DNA from: Polynucleobacter sp. UK-Gri1-W3
GTDB taxonomy: Bacteria > Pseudomonadota > Gammaproteobacteria > Burkholderiales > Burkholderiaceae
Direction: 5' to 3'
Length of the DNA stretch: 64,000 bases
Assembly (NCBI RefSeq): GCF_018881595.1
Contig: NZ_JACVQA010000007.1
Coordinates: 62,001 to 126,000, forward strand
Each line of letters opens with the position of its first letter. Position 1 is the first letter of the stretch. The translations under genes were made by a program, and so were the position numbers. This document shows, one piece after another, positions 9,321-19,346 of the stretch. Under the pieces are notes generated by a model. The model was not told where the DNA came from. It searched no databases and saw only the letters and a program-made list of their open reading frames with translations.

Positions 9321-10991
9321 TTACATGGATGCGTAGTTTGGACCACCGCCACCTTCAGGGGTAACCCAGACAATATTTTGAGTTGGATCTTTTATGTCAC
9401 AAGTCTTGCAATGCACACAGTTTTGCGAATTAATTTGCAAACGAGGCTTACCATCTTGTTCAACATACTCATAAACGCCAGCAGGACAGTAGCGCTGCTC
9501 TGGACCTGCATAGGTTTTGAGATTGATATCTACTGGTACAGAATCATTTTTCAGGGTTAAATGAATTGGTTGATTCTCGGCGTGGTTGGTATTGGAGATA
9601 AACACAGAAGATAGACGATCAAACGTGATCTTGCCGTCTGGTTTTGGATAGTCAATTGGCTTGTGCTGTGCTGCTGGCTCTAAGCATTCATGATCGGCAT
9701 GTTTTAAATGCACAGTCCATGGCATATTGCCGCCTAAAACCTTTTGCTCCAACCCCACCATCAATGTGCCGAGATAAAGTCCTTTGGACATCCATGGCTT
9801 AAAGTTGCGCGCTTGATTGAGTTCGGTATGCAACCAACTGTTTTGGAATGCGGTTGGGTAAGCAGACAAAACATCCTCTGAGCGGTTTTCATTAATCGCA
9901 GCGACTGCAGCTTCGGCAGCAAGCATGCCAGTTTTAATTGCAGCATGACTTCCCTTAATGCGAGAAGCATTTAAGAAGCCCGCATCGCATCCAATCAGAG
10001 CGCCACCAGGAAATACTGTTTTGGGCAGACTATTTAAACCACCCGCAGTTAAGGCGCGCGCTCCATAAGAAATGCGTTTGCCACCTTCAAATGTTTCGCG
10101 AATCTTTGGATGAAGTTTGTAGCGTTGGAATTCTTCGAAGGGAGAGAGGTAGGGGTTCTTATAAGAAAGTCCAACCACTAAACCAACAGCAACTTTGTTA
10201 TCGCCAAGGTGGTAAAGGAATGAACCGCCATAGGTATCGCTTTCTAATGGCCAGCCTGCAGTATGAACAACAAGCCCAGGCTTGCTCTTGGATGGCTCTA
10301 CTTCCCAGAGCTCTTTAATGCCAATGCCATAGCTCTGTGGGTCTGCATCTTTGTCTAATGCAAATTTAGAAATGAGCTGCTTGCCAAGATGACCGCGTGC
10401 GCCTTCAGCAAAGAGGGTGTACTTGCCACGTAATTCCATACCAAGCTGAAACTGATCGGTTGGATTACCCTCTTTATCTAAACCCATTGAGCCTGTAATT
10501 ACGCCGCTGACTGCGCCTTGCTCGTTATAAAGAATTTCTGCAGCCGGAAAGCCAGGGAAAATTTCAACACCGAGATTTTCTGCTTGTTGACCGAGCCAGC
10601 GGGTTACGTTCGCAAGGCTGACAATATAGTTGCCTTCATTCTTAAAGCAGTGCGGCAACATCCAGTTTGGAACTTGAAATGAGTTATCGCTTGTCAAAAA
10701 CAAAAATTGGTCTTGTGTCACCGGAGTATCGAGCGGTGCACCCAGCTCTTTCCAATCAGGAAATAACTCAGTGAGCGCTTTTGGATCCATTACAGCGCCA
10801 GAAAGAATGTGGGCACCGATTTCAGAACCCTTTTCCAATACGCAGACGCTAATTTCTTTTCCGGAGGCGCCGGCCAATTGCTTGGCTTTAATAGCGGCCG
10901 ACAAACCTGCAGGACCGCCCCCAACAATGACCAAGTCATAGTCCATGGAATCTCTGGGGCCAAATTGCTCAACCAGCTCTGCAGCATTCAT
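9321..10991 (-). CDS. electron transfer flavoprotein-ubiquinone oxidoreductase
   Basis: Membrane-associated flavoprotein that passes electrons from ETF, and so from acyl-CoA dehydrogenases such as the nearby GcdH, to ubiquinone. It has the FAD-binding motif DLVIVGGGPAGLSAA near the N-terminus and the C-terminal 4Fe-4S ferredoxin-like segment with CPAGVYEY and CVHCKTCDI, ending in GGGGPNYASM as usual. The ATG at 10991 (556 residues) is preferred over one 33 bases upstream because a GGAG Shine-Dalgarno lies seven bases before it and homologues start near there. It is divergent from the CoA-transferase operon. Confidence 0.93.
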   Translation of the reverse strand: MNAAELVEQFGPRDSMDYDLVIVGGGPAGLSAAIKAKQLAGASGKEISVCVLEKGSEIGAHILSGAVMDPKALTELFPDWKELGAPLDTPVTQDQFLFLTSDNSFQVPNWMLPHCFKNEGNYIVSLANVTRWLGQQAENLGVEIFPGFPAAEILYNEQGAVSGVITGSMGLDKEGNPTDQFQLGMELRGKYTLFAEGARGHLGKQLISKFALDKDADPQSYGIGIKELWEVEPSKSKPGLVVHTAGWPLESDTYGGSFLYHLGDNKVAVGLVVGLSYKNPYLSPFEEFQRYKLHPKIRETFEGGKRISYGARALTAGGLNSLPKTVFPGGALIGCDAGFLNASRIKGSHAAIKTGMLAAEAAVAAINENRSEDVLSAYPTAFQNSWLHTELNQARNFKPWMSKGLYLGTLMVGLEQKVLGGNMPWTVHLKHADHECLEPAAQHKPIDYPKPDGKITFDRLSSVFISNTNHAENQPIHLTLKNDSVPVDINLKTYAGPEQRYCPAGVYEYVEQDGKPRLQINSQNCVHCKTCDIKDPTQNIVWVTPEGGGGPNYASM

Positions 10992-11148
10992 ACAATTTCT
11001 CCGAAATTTCTCAAAATAGGGCATTTAAGCCCTAATAGTTTAGTTCTAACTGTCAAAAACCACCTTAGTGCCAAGACGGTCTCAATCATTGGGTCTGAAG
11101 CGTTATGATTGCTTTTTTACCCATTTTGGCAATATTAGGACAAAAGTA

Positions 11149-11850
11149 ATGAATAAAACTTACCCATCGGCAGTAGATGCCTTGCGGGATATCTTAAAAG
11201 ACGGACAAAAATTGGCTGTTGGCGGCTTTGGTCTTTGTGGCATTCCTGAAGCTTTGATCCAAGCGGTTAAGGATCTGGGCGCTCAGAACCTCACTGCAAT
11301 TGCTAACAATGCTGGTGTAGATGGCTTTGGTTTAGGTTTATTGCTCAATTCACGTCAAGTGAAAAAGATGGTTGCATCCTATGTTGGTGAGAATAAAGAA
11401 TTCGAACGTCAGTATTTGGCTGGTGAGTTGGAGTTGGAGTTCACGCCACAAGGTACTTTGGCTGAAAAATTACGTGCAGGTGGTTGTGGTATTCCTGCTT
11501 TCTATACCAAAACTGGTGTCGGTACTTTAGTTGCCGAAGGTAAGGAAGAAAAAGAATTTGATGGCGAGAAATACATCATGGAGCGTTCAATCATTTCCGA
11601 TATCTCTTTAGTAAAAGCTTGGAAAGCAGACAAGTCCGGTAATTTGGTTTATCGCTACACGGCACGTAACTTCAATCCAGTGGTTGCAATGGCTGGCAAG
11701 ATTACTGTTGCAGAGGTAGAGGAGATTGTGGAGAACGGTCAACTACATCCCGATGAGATTCATACACCTGGTATCTATGTGCATCGCTTGGTACTTCATA
11801 AGACTCCAGAAAAGCGTATCGAGCAGCGCACTTTGAGTGCAAAAGCGTAA
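11149..11850 (+). CDS. 3-oxoacid CoA-transferase subunit A
   Basis: Alpha subunit of a class I CoA-transferase, probably succinyl-CoA:3-ketoacid CoA-transferase, which activates acetoacetate or another 3-oxoacid with CoA from succinyl-CoA. The 233-residue protein has the glycine loop [10 protein letters not shown] at residues 25-34 and the [11 protein letters not shown] segment of the family. The ATG at 11149 follows an AGGA Shine-Dalgarno by about nine bases; the upstream extension of the frame is not conserved. Subunit B follows after 58 bases. Which oxoacid is used cannot be decided from sequence. Confidence 0.9.
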   Translation: MNKTYPSAVDALRDILKDGQKLAVGGFGLCGIPEALIQAVKDLGAQNLTAIANNAGVDGFGLGLLLNSRQVKKMVASYVGENKEFERQYLAGELELEFTPQGTLAEKLRAGGCGIPAFYTKTGVGTLVAEGKEEKEFDGEKYIMERSIISDISLVKAWKADKSGNLVYRYTARNFNPVVAMAGKITVAEVEEIVENGQLHPDEIHTPGIYVHRLVLHKTPEKRIEQRTLSAKA

Positions 11851-11908
11851 TTCCCCGAACAGTAAAGCCATAGAACAGCAATAGAACAGAATATTTAGGA
11901 AGATCAAG

Positions 11909-12559
11909 ATGCCTTGGACTAGAGATGAGATGGCAGCACGTGCTGCTAAAGAATTAAAAGACGGTTACTACGTGAATTTGGGTATTGGTATGCCTACATT
12001 GGTAGCTAATCACGTACCAAAAGATATGGAAGTGTGGCTGCAGTCTGAAAATGGATTGTTAGGTATTGGCCCATTTCCATCCGAAGAAACCATTGACGCT
12101 GATTTAATCAATGCTGGCAAGCAAACAATTACGACTTTGCCTGGCTCATCTATTTTTTCTTCTGCCGATTCATTCGGCATGATTCGTGGCGGCAAAATCA
12201 ACATCGCGATCTTGGGTGCAATGCAGGTAAGCGAACATGGCGACTTGGCTAACTGGATGATCCCAGGAAAAATGGTTAAGGGTATGGGCGGTGCAATGGA
12301 TTTAGTTGCAGGCGTAAAGCACGTTGTTGTGTTGATGGAGCACGTTGCCAAGAAAAAAGATGGCACGGAAGAGCTCAAGATTTTGCCGAAGTGCACCTTG
12401 CCTTTGACCGGGGTAGGTGTGATTAGCCAGATCATCACAGATCTGTGTGTTCTTGACATCACCCCTAAAGGTTTGAAGTTGGTTGAATTGGCTCCAGGCG
12501 TGACTAAGGAAGAAGTTATTGCTAAAACTGGAGCCCCTGTTGACACAACAGGTTTCTAA
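11909..12559 (+). CDS. 3-oxoacid CoA-transferase subunit B
   Basis: Beta subunit of the class I CoA-transferase, carrying the catalytic glutamate that forms the glutamyl-CoA thioester. Glu47 in the motif [12 protein letters not shown] is that residue. The 216-residue length and the [13 protein letters not shown] start match ScoB/AtoA/PcaJ proteins. An AGGA ribosome binding site precedes the ATG. It pairs with the subunit A gene just upstream to form the active heteromer. Confidence 0.9.
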   Translation: MPWTRDEMAARAAKELKDGYYVNLGIGMPTLVANHVPKDMEVWLQSENGLLGIGPFPSEETIDADLINAGKQTITTLPGSSIFSSADSFGMIRGGKINIAILGAMQVSEHGDLANWMIPGKMVKGMGGAMDLVAGVKHVVVLMEHVAKKKDGTEELKILPKCTLPLTGVGVISQIITDLCVLDITPKGLKLVELAPGVTKEEVIAKTGAPVDTTGF

Positions 12560-12594
12560 TCGACTTTATCAATTAATGGAATAATGGGTTCACC

Positions 12595-14469
12595 ATGTCG
12601 GGCTCCCATCATTTCCACTCGAGGCCATCTAAACCCCAGAATCAATCTGGGGCAGATCCTTCCTTACATGCCCATAAAAAGGGCGATGCGCAGCATACCC
12701 ACAGCAAACAAGTTTCCAATCAAAACCTCCTGTTAATTGCTTTAGTACTAACTTTAGGTTTCTCAGGGGTTGAGGGCGCTGCAGCCTATTTCGCTAATTC
12801 ACTGGCTTTGATATCGGATGCCGGTCATATGGTGACCGATGCGGCAGCTTTAGGCCTCGCTTTATTAGCGCAAATTATTTCTCGTCGTCCGCCATCCCCA
12901 AAACATTCATTTGGTTTTGGACGTGCAGAGGCGCTAGCTGCATTTGTAAATAGTATTGCAATGCTTGTTCTAGTGGTGTGGATTGTCATTGAGGCAATTA
13001 GCCGCTTCTATGACCCCCATAAGGTTGATGGCTTCACAGTTACGGTTGTAGCCGCTATTGGCTTGCTAATGAATATCGTTGTGGCTTGGGTTCTATCGCG
13101 CGATAAGCAAAGCGTTAACACCCGTGCAGCACTTGTTCATGTCATGGGCGATCTATTGGGATCGGTTGCTGCATTGATTGCAGGTGTCGTGATTCAGCTG
13201 ACAGGTTGGATGCCAATTGATGCCATCCTCTCTATTTTGGTCTCACTCCTTATCCTGAAATCCACCATTTCTATTCTTCATGAGTCTTATCACTTCTTGA
13301 TGGAGGGTGTGCCTCTTCACATTGACTACTTACAAGTGGGCACTGATTTAAAGAATATTCCTGGTGTTCTGGCAGTACATGATCTGCACGTGTGGGAGAT
13401 GACGCCTAGTTTCCCAGCCTTGATTGGCCATATTGAAATCGCCGAGATGCAAGAATGGCCTAAAATTATGGCCAGAATTAATGCAATGCTCTTGGATAAG
13501 CACGGTATTGATCATGTGACATTGCAGCCAGAAGAGGTTGGTGATGATCACGATCATCAACATGATCATGCAGACCATGAAATTCACAATGCCGCTCAGG
13601 CAGCAAATGTATTTCATGACGGTGATACTTTCTTTGTGGATTGTTCCAGCGGTGAGGAGAAACACCGTATGGCGTATCACGCTTGGGGAAACCCCGGCAA
13701 TAAAGTATTGCTATGTGTTCATGGTCTAACAAGACGAGGCAGCGACTTTCAGACTCTTGCAAAGGCGATGTGTAAAGACTATTACGTTGTTTGTCCAGAT
13801 ATAGTTGGAAGAGGTGACTCAGATCGCTTAACTAACCCAATACTCTATGCAGTCCCCCAGTACGTTGCTGATATTGCTGCGCTAGTTAAGAAGCTGGATG
13901 TATCACAAGTTGATTGGTTGGGCACGTCTATGGGTGGCTTAATTGGTATGGTGTATGCCGCAATGCCTAACTCTCCGATTCGCAGAATGATCATCAATGA
14001 TGTAGGTCCAAAGATTGAGCCGGAGGCAATTAAGCGTCTAGGTTCATACGTAGGGCAACCATTTACTTTTGCCGATCGCACGCAGGCACTTCAGCGCTTA
14101 AATGAAATCTGTGCCACGTTTGGCGACCACACTTCAGAGGAGTGGGAGACTTATAACGGCCCCATGTTGATTCAAAAGGATGGTAAATGGATCATGCATT
14201 ACGACCCTGATATTGCTGTGCCGTTTGCCTCTGTTAATCCGATTATGGCAAAAGCTGGTGAGATGGCAATGTGGCATGCCTTCAAACAAATCCATATTCC
14301 GATGTTGATCGTACGTGGCGGTGATTCAGACCTGCTGTCAGCGGCTACCGTTGCACAGATGTGCAAAGTTAATCCTTATGCACGTAGTATTGAGATTCCT
14401 AATGTGGGTCATGCACCTGCATTCGTAAAAACAGAGCAAATTGCTTTAGCAAAAGAGTTCTTCGGTTAA
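12595..14469 (+). CDS. cation diffusion facilitator (CDF) fused to an alpha/beta hydrolase
   Basis: A 624-residue two-domain protein. Residues about 45-315 are a CDF transporter of the ZitB/CzcD type, with a His-rich N-terminus, about six membrane segments, the metal-site pairs His78-x3-Asp82 and His182-x3-Asp186, and a C-terminal cytoplasmic domain. A His/Asp-rich linker (about 316-330) follows. Residues about 340-624 are an alpha/beta hydrolase with nucleophile Ser445 in GTSMGG, probable acid Asp579 and base His606 in NVGHAP. The frame has no stop or in-frame ATG in the linker, so the fusion appears genuine. Zinc or similar divalent metal efflux is inferred for the first half; the hydrolase substrate is unknown. 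No clear Shine-Dalgarno precedes the ATG. Confidence 0.88.
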   Translation: MSGSHHFHSRPSKPQNQSGADPSLHAHKKGDAQHTHSKQVSNQNLLLIALVLTLGFSGVEGAAAYFANSLALISDAGHMVTDAAALGLALLAQIISRRPPSPKHSFGFGRAEALAAFVNSIAMLVLVVWIVIEAISRFYDPHKVDGFTVTVVAAIGLLMNIVVAWVLSRDKQSVNTRAALVHVMGDLLGSVAALIAGVVIQLTGWMPIDAILSILVSLLILKSTISILHESYHFLMEGVPLHIDYLQVGTDLKNIPGVLAVHDLHVWEMTPSFPALIGHIEIAEMQEWPKIMARINAMLLDKHGIDHVTLQPEEVGDDHDHQHDHADHEIHNAAQAANVFHDGDTFFVDCSSGEEKHRMAYHAWGNPGNKVLLCVHGLTRRGSDFQTLAKAMCKDYYVVCPDIVGRGDSDRLTNPILYAVPQYVADIAALVKKLDVSQVDWLGTSMGGLIGMVYAAMPNSPIRRMIINDVGPKIEPEAIKRLGSYVGQPFTFADRTQALQRLNEICATFGDHTSEEWETYNGPMLIQKDGKWIMHYDPDIAVPFASVNPIMAKAGEMAMWHAFKQIHIPMLIVRGGDSDLLSAATVAQMCKVNPYARSIEIPNVGHAPAFVKTEQIALAKEFFG

Positions 14470-14495
14470 TTTTCATTAACTATTCTTAGTTGCCA

Positions 14496-16523
14496 ATGGC
14501 AAACGCTTCTCATCAACCAGAAAAAGCAGCGCTATTTCAAGACGCCTGGTATGGAGAGCCAGCTGAGCTGCACTCGGCTGGTGTTTCACAAATACTGCAA
14601 ACCCTTAATTTAGATGAAGCTACATTAACTGCGGCAAGTAACATTGCTCGCACGCATGGTAAAGAGGCGCTCATCAAACTCATTGGTGAAGAGTCTGCAA
14701 AGTTACTCATTGGCTATCGTGGCTTGCGTCAAGCACAGGGAAAATTAGTACGTGACGATGGTGGAATAAGTGTCACCGGTCAAGAAGAAATGCTGCGCAA
14801 AATGCTATTGGCATTTGGCGATGATCTGCGGGTAGTGCTGATCTACCTCGCATCTCGCTTGCAGACCTTGCGCTGGGTAACAAAAGAAAAGATAGAGATG
14901 CCTGCTGCCTGGGCGCAGGAGATTCTCAATATAGATGCCTCATTAGCTAATCGTTTGGGTATTTGGCAAATGAAGTGGGAGATGGAAGACTTGGCCTTTC
15001 GAGCTTTATCTCCTCAGACTTATCGTGACATTGCCACAATGTTGGATGCGAAACGGATTGAGCGTCAATCATTTATCGATCAAATTGTCTTGCAGCTACA
15101 GGGCGAACTAAAAGTGGCGCAGATACAAGGCGAAGTGCTTGGTAGGCCAAAACACATTTACAGTATTTGGAAAAAGATGGAAGGCAAAGCATTAGACTTT
15201 GCAAATCTTTATGATGTCCGAGCGTTTCGGGTCTTGGTCGATGATGTCAAATCCTGCTATGCCGTATTAGGAATTGTTCATAACGTTTGGCAGCCGGTAC
15301 CAAGAGAGTTTGACGATTACATAGCCCGCCCTAAACCTAACGGTTACCAATCTCTGCACACCGTAGTGATGAATGATGACGGTACCGCATTTGAGGTTCA
15401 GGTACGTACACAAGAAATGCATCAGCAAGCTGAATATGGCTTAGCTGCACATTGGCGCTATAAAGAAGGTGCTTATATTGGTATGGCGACGCCGCCCAAT
15501 TCCGCAAAAACCAATAAGCCCAGCATCAATCATCAACAAGGTACACACAGTGCTGAAGTTGCCTATGAAAGGCAGATTGCCTGGGCCCGTCAGCTTATCT
15601 CCTGGAAAGAAGATGCTTGGGAGCAACTCAAGCACCATGAGATTGATGATCATATTTACGTACTCACCCCTCTAGGAAAAGTAATCTCTCTGGAAAAGGG
15701 TTCCACACCAATTGATTTTGCTTATGCAGTTCATACCAACCTAGGTCATCGTTGCAGGGGTGCTCGGGTAGATGGTGCAATGGTGCCTCTTGAAACGGCA
15801 TTGAAGAATGGCCAGACCATCGAGATCATTGCCGTCAAACACGGCGGCCCATCACGAGATTGGATTAGCCCAGATAAAAACTATGTTCGCTCGCAAAGGG
15901 CGCGTCAGCGAGTGCGGGCTTGGTTCAATGCTCTTGATGATGAGGAAGCCGGTCAATCTACAAAGCCTGTTGATAACAAAGCTGAGTTAAATCCAGAGAT
16001 AAAACCAGCGACACCAGAAATCGTTTTACGTAATAGCAGTCATAAAGCGGGGCGGGGTGGTGATGTTTTAGTGGTTGGAGTGGAATCTTTGCTAACGCAG
16101 TTGGCGCGTTGCTGCCGACCCGTTCCACCAGACTCCATAGCGGGATTTGTGACCCAAGGCAGAGGTGTCTCGATTCATCGTCGCTCCTGCAAAACTTTTA
16201 GAGGTCTTCTCGAAAGAGCGCCAGAGCGGGTAATCCAAACGGCCTGGACAGCTTCGGCTGCAGATCCATTGGTAAATCAAGAGCAAAAACGTGTATTTCC
16301 AGCGGATTTGGTCGTGGCAGGCTTAGATCGACCCGAGTTAATGCGGGAGCTCTTTGAGATTCTTACCCGTCAAGGCGTACATGTCATTGATCTGCGTAAA
16401 TCAGCCAAAAAAGGTCTAGCCCAGATCCTTTTAACGATTGAGGTGAAGGATTCGGAAGTGCTTCGGCTGGTTCAAAATAGCCTAGAAGAGGTTAAAGGCG
16501 TCACCCAAGTGCGCCGCCGGTGA
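14496..16523 (+). CDS. relA: GTP pyrophosphokinase RelA ((p)ppGpp synthetase)
   Basis: Long RelA/SpoT homologue of 675 residues that makes (p)ppGpp in the stringent response. The synthetase domain has RPKPNGYQSLHTVV and the acidic loop EFDD at residues 271-274, the form found in synthesis-only RelA. The N-terminal HD hydrolase domain lacks the HDxxED motif, so hydrolysis is unlikely. A TGS domain (DHIYVLTPLGKVISL), a Cys-rich segment (RCCRPVPPDSIAGF) and a C-terminal ACT domain follow. The ATG at 14496 is chosen over the TTG at 14490. It is followed 18 bases later by tRNA-Val. Confidence 0.93.
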   Translation: MANASHQPEKAALFQDAWYGEPAELHSAGVSQILQTLNLDEATLTAASNIARTHGKEALIKLIGEESAKLLIGYRGLRQAQGKLVRDDGGISVTGQEEMLRKMLLAFGDDLRVVLIYLASRLQTLRWVTKEKIEMPAAWAQEILNIDASLANRLGIWQMKWEMEDLAFRALSPQTYRDIATMLDAKRIERQSFIDQIVLQLQGELKVAQIQGEVLGRPKHIYSIWKKMEGKALDFANLYDVRAFRVLVDDVKSCYAVLGIVHNVWQPVPREFDDYIARPKPNGYQSLHTVVMNDDGTAFEVQVRTQEMHQQAEYGLAAHWRYKEGAYIGMATPPNSAKTNKPSINHQQGTHSAEVAYERQIAWARQLISWKEDAWEQLKHHEIDDHIYVLTPLGKVISLEKGSTPIDFAYAVHTNLGHRCRGARVDGAMVPLETALKNGQTIEIIAVKHGGPSRDWISPDKNYVRSQRARQRVRAWFNALDDEEAGQSTKPVDNKAELNPEIKPATPEIVLRNSSHKAGRGGDVLVVGVESLLTQLARCCRPVPPDSIAGFVTQGRGVSIHRRSCKTFRGLLERAPERVIQTAWTASAADPLVNQEQKRVFPADLVVAGLDRPELMRELFEILTRQGVHVIDLRKSAKKGLAQILLTIEVKDSEVLRLVQNSLEEVKGVTQVRRR

Positions 16524-16541
16524 TAAACTCTATGGCTGTAT

Positions 16542-16618
16542 AGGCTCGTAGCTCAGCTGGTTAGAGCACCACCTTGACATGGTGGGGGTCGTTGGTTCGA
16601 GTCCAATCGAGCCTACCA
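16542..16618 (+). tRNA. tRNA-Val (anticodon GAC)
   Basis: A 77-base cloverleaf. The acceptor arms AGGCTCG and CGAGCCT pair fully, the D arm begins GCTCAGCTGG, and the anticodon stem CCACC/GGTGG encloses TTGACAT with GAC at 16576-16578. The T loop is TTCGAGT and the CCA end is encoded. Confidence 0.97.
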
Positions 16619-16631
16619 ACGAATAGGACCC

Positions 16632-16668
16632 AAAGCGCGGTTGCCCAAAAGCTGCCGCGCTTTATTTT
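16632..16668 (+). terminator. terminator after relA/tRNA-Val
   Basis: Nine-base stem AAAGCGCGG (16632-16640) and CCGCGCTTT (16655-16663) with a 14-base loop, followed by ATTTTTA. It lies 13 bases after the tRNA CCA end. Confidence 0.8.
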
Positions 16669-16716
16669 TAGGTCATCGAAGTAAAACGGAAGTTCAGTAA
16701 ATAAGATGGAGTCGTC

Positions 16717-18639
16717 ATGCTTGTAGTTACTCTACCCGATGGATCAAAACGTGAGTTTGAGGCCCCAGTCCGCGTCGCAGATGTTGCGCAAAGCATTGGT
16801 AGCGGCCTTGCAAAAGCTGCATTAGGTGGCATCGTCGACGGCAAGATGGTCGATACCAGTTTTGTAATCGACAAAGATAGTCAGCTAGCCATCATCACCG
16901 ACAAGAGTCCTGAGGCGCTCGAGATTGTGCGTCACTCTACAGCACACTTATTGGCGTACGCAGTAAAAGAATTATTCCCGGAAGCGCAAGTAACGATTGG
17001 ACCAGTAATCGAGAATGGTTTTTACTATGACTTCTCTTATCATCGTCCATTCACTCCAGATGACTTAGTTGCTCTAGAGAAGAAAATGACTGAGCTCGCT
17101 AAAAAAGATGAGCCAGTTACTCGCACAGTAATGCCGCGCGATGACGCCGTTGAGTTTTTCAAGAAGCAGGGTGAAAACTACAAAGCAGAATTGATTGCTA
17201 GCATTCCGCAGGGTGAAGATGTCTCCTTATACGCTGAGGGCAAGTTCACTGATTTATGCCGTGGCCCACACGTGCCATCTACCGGCAAGCTCAAGGTATT
17301 TAAGTTGATGAAGCTTGCTGGGGCTTACTGGCGTGGCGATAGCAAGAATGAGATGCTGCAACGCATATACGGCACCGCATGGCTTCGTAAAGAAGATCAA
17401 GACGCTTACTTGCATATGCTTGAAGAGTCAGAGAAGCGCGATCATCGTCGTCTTGGCAAGCAACTCGATTTATTCCATTTCCAAGAAGAAGCACCAGGTT
17501 TAATTTTCTGGCATCCAAAAGGATGGGCAATCTGGCAAGAAGTTGAGCAATACATGCGTCGCGTGTATCAGCAAGAAGGCTACCAAGAAGTCAAAGCGCC
17601 ACAGATTTTGGATCGTGCGCTTTGGGAGAAGTCTGGTCACTGGGAAAACTACAAAGAAAATATGTTTACGACTGAGTCGGAGAATCGTGCTTATGCATTA
17701 AAGCCGATGAACTGCCCAGGCCACGTGCAAATTTATAACTCTGGTTTGCATAGCTATCGTGAATTGCCATTGCGTTTTGGTGAGTTTGGACAATGCCATC
17801 GCAATGAACCATCTGGTGCATTGCATGGTTTGATGCGTGTGCGTGGTTTCACACAAGACGATGGCCATATTTTCTGTACAGAAGATCAAATTCAGTCTGA
17901 AGTGGCCAACTTTGATAAAGCGGTACGCGCTGTGTATCAAGATTTTGGGTTTACTGAAGTAGCTGTGAAGTTGGCCTTGCGTCCTGCCAAACGCGTTGGT
18001 GATGATGCGATTTGGGACAAAGCAGAAGAAGCCCTTCGTGGGGCCTTAAAGGCTTCAGGTCAAGAATGGGAAGAATTACCAGGCGAGGGCGCTTTTTACG
18101 GTCCGAAGATCGAATACCACCTTAAGGACTCGATTGGGCGTACTTGGCAGTGCGGCACGATTCAAGTGGATTTCTCGATGCCAGCCCGTTTGGGTGCTGA
18201 ATACGTGGCTGAAGACAATAGTCGCAGGACCCCGGTCATGCTACATAGGGCAATTGTGGGCTCTTTAGAGCGTTTTATCGGCATTTTGATCGAAAATCAC
18301 GCTGGAAACATGCCAGTTTGGCTAGCTCCAACCCAGGCTGTAGTGCTCAATATCTCCGGAAATTCTGCTGCATATGCACAAAAAGTGCAGCAATTACTGA
18401 AAAAACAAGGGTTTAGAGTCGAATCTGATTTGCGGAACGAGAAAATTACGTATAAAATACGTGAGCATGCATTACAGAAGATCCCATTTTTGCTAGTTGT
18501 AGGGGATAAAGAATCTGAAAGTAATACGGTGGCCGTTCGTGCCCGTGGCGGAGTGGATTTAGGTGTAATGCCTCTTGATGCCTTCGTTACCCGACTCCAG
18601 CAGGATATATCCCAGAAAGTCGGACCCGAGCCTAGCTAG
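16717..18639 (+). CDS. thrS: threonine-tRNA ligase
   Basis: Charges tRNA-Thr in the cytoplasm. The 640-residue protein has the full bacterial layout: an N-terminal TGS domain, an editing domain with [16 protein letters not shown], the class II catalytic core with the zinc-ligand segment MNCPGH and motif 2 [15 protein letters not shown], motif 3 [15 protein letters not shown], and a C-terminal anticodon domain. A GGAG Shine-Dalgarno precedes the ATG. It heads the thrS-infC-rpmI-rplT-pheST series, a conserved arrangement. Confidence 0.96.
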   Translation: MLVVTLPDGSKREFEAPVRVADVAQSIGSGLAKAALGGIVDGKMVDTSFVIDKDSQLAIITDKSPEALEIVRHSTAHLLAYAVKELFPEAQVTIGPVIENGFYYDFSYHRPFTPDDLVALEKKMTELAKKDEPVTRTVMPRDDAVEFFKKQGENYKAELIASIPQGEDVSLYAEGKFTDLCRGPHVPSTGKLKVFKLMKLAGAYWRGDSKNEMLQRIYGTAWLRKEDQDAYLHMLEESEKRDHRRLGKQLDLFHFQEEAPGLIFWHPKGWAIWQEVEQYMRRVYQQEGYQEVKAPQILDRALWEKSGHWENYKENMFTTESENRAYALKPMNCPGHVQIYNSGLHSYRELPLRFGEFGQCHRNEPSGALHGLMRVRGFTQDDGHIFCTEDQIQSEVANFDKAVRAVYQDFGFTEVAVKLALRPAKRVGDDAIWDKAEEALRGALKASGQEWEELPGEGAFYGPKIEYHLKDSIGRTWQCGTIQVDFSMPARLGAEYVAEDNSRRTPVMLHRAIVGSLERFIGILIENHAGNMPVWLAPTQAVVLNISGNSAAYAQKVQQLLKKQGFRVESDLRNEKITYKIREHALQKIPFLLVVGDKESESNTVAVRARGGVDLGVMPLDAFVTRLQQDISQKVGPEPS

Positions 18640-18681
18640 GGTTAGAACGGTTTTTATTGTTTTTTTAAAGGAATTAAGAAG

Positions 18682-19206
18682 ATCGCTACTGAAAAATTGC
18701 AGCGCATTAACCGGGAAATTACTGCTCCTGAAGTGCGTTTGATTGGAATGGATGGGGAACCCATCGGTGTAGTTAAGTTGAGTGAAGCCTTGGCTTTAGC
18801 AGAAGAGAAAGAGACCGATTTGGTTGAAATTGCTCCGACGGCTGTGCCACCTGTAGTCCGCATCATGGACTTCGGCAAATTCAAATACCAAGAAGCCAAG
18901 CGGATGCATGAAGCTAAGCTGAAGCAAAAAGTAATTCAGGTGAAGGAAGTTAAATTCCGCCCTGGTACTGATGATGGTGACTATGGTGTAAAGCTACGCA
19001 ATCTAATCCGCTTTTTGGAAGATGGCGATAAGACAAAGATTACGCTGCGGTTTCGGGGTCGTGAAATGGCCCACCAAGAAATCGGAGTCAGAATGTTGGA
19101 ACGTTTGAAGCTGGACCTCGTTGAGTTTGGTCAAGTCGAACAGTTTCCAAAAATGGAAGGCCGCCAGATGGTGATGGTATTGGCCCCCATTCGTAAGGCT
19201 AAGTAA
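18682..19206 (+). CDS. infC: translation initiation factor IF-3
   Basis: Binds the 30S subunit and checks initiator tRNA and start codon. The 174-residue protein has the N domain ([15 protein letters not shown]), the linker rich in basic residues and the C domain ([12 protein letters not shown] to [11 protein letters not shown]). The start is read as AUC at 18682, giving [10 protein letters not shown], which fits relatives that begin MATDKSHRING; AAAGGA lies nine bases upstream. A TTG at 18697 or ATT at 18673 are less likely, the latter abutting the Shine-Dalgarno. A rare start codon fits the known autoregulation, since IF-3 discriminates against such starts. Confidence 0.93.
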   Translation: MATEKLQRINREITAPEVRLIGMDGEPIGVVKLSEALALAEEKETDLVEIAPTAVPPVVRIMDFGKFKYQEAKRMHEAKLKQKVIQVKEVKFRPGTDDGDYGVKLRNLIRFLEDGDKTKITLRFRGREMAHQEIGVRMLERLKLDLVEFGQVEQFPKMEGRQMVMVLAPIRKAK

Positions 19207-19346
19207 CTAGGTTCTACCTGGTTCTTATGTAGGGAGGTGCTCTTAGTGAATAACTGAGGATGCCGGTAGTTTGAAGTGCTTCTGGGTACAGGAAGAGTAA
19301 CCGTCGGTTACCACCTATGTTGCACAAGTAATTGAAGGGGTGCTTT
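19207..19346 (+). promoter_or_regulatory. structured infC-rpmI leader
   Basis: A 140-base gap between infC and rpmI. It contains a near-perfect anti-SD match AGGGAGGTG at 19231-19239 that precedes only a GTG-AAT-AAC-TGA mini frame, a hairpin GTAACC/GGTTAC at 19297-19311, and CACCT at 19312-19316 that can pair back to AGGTG at 19235-19239. In other proteobacteria this gap binds ribosomal protein L20 as an autogenous control site; that role is inferred here from position. Confidence 0.45.

Noticed and set aside
12010..12546. A 178-codon open frame on the minus strand inside the CoA-transferase subunit B gene
   Set aside because: It is the antisense shadow of a well-supported gene, with no ribosome binding site and a composition rich in Ser, Pro and Ile, typical of antisense translation.
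13540..13580. A possible frameshift in the His-rich linker of the CDF-hydrolase gene
   Set aside because: The frame is continuous, with no stop and no alternative frame that would extend either domain; both domains are complete in the same frame. Kept only as a point for read-level checking.
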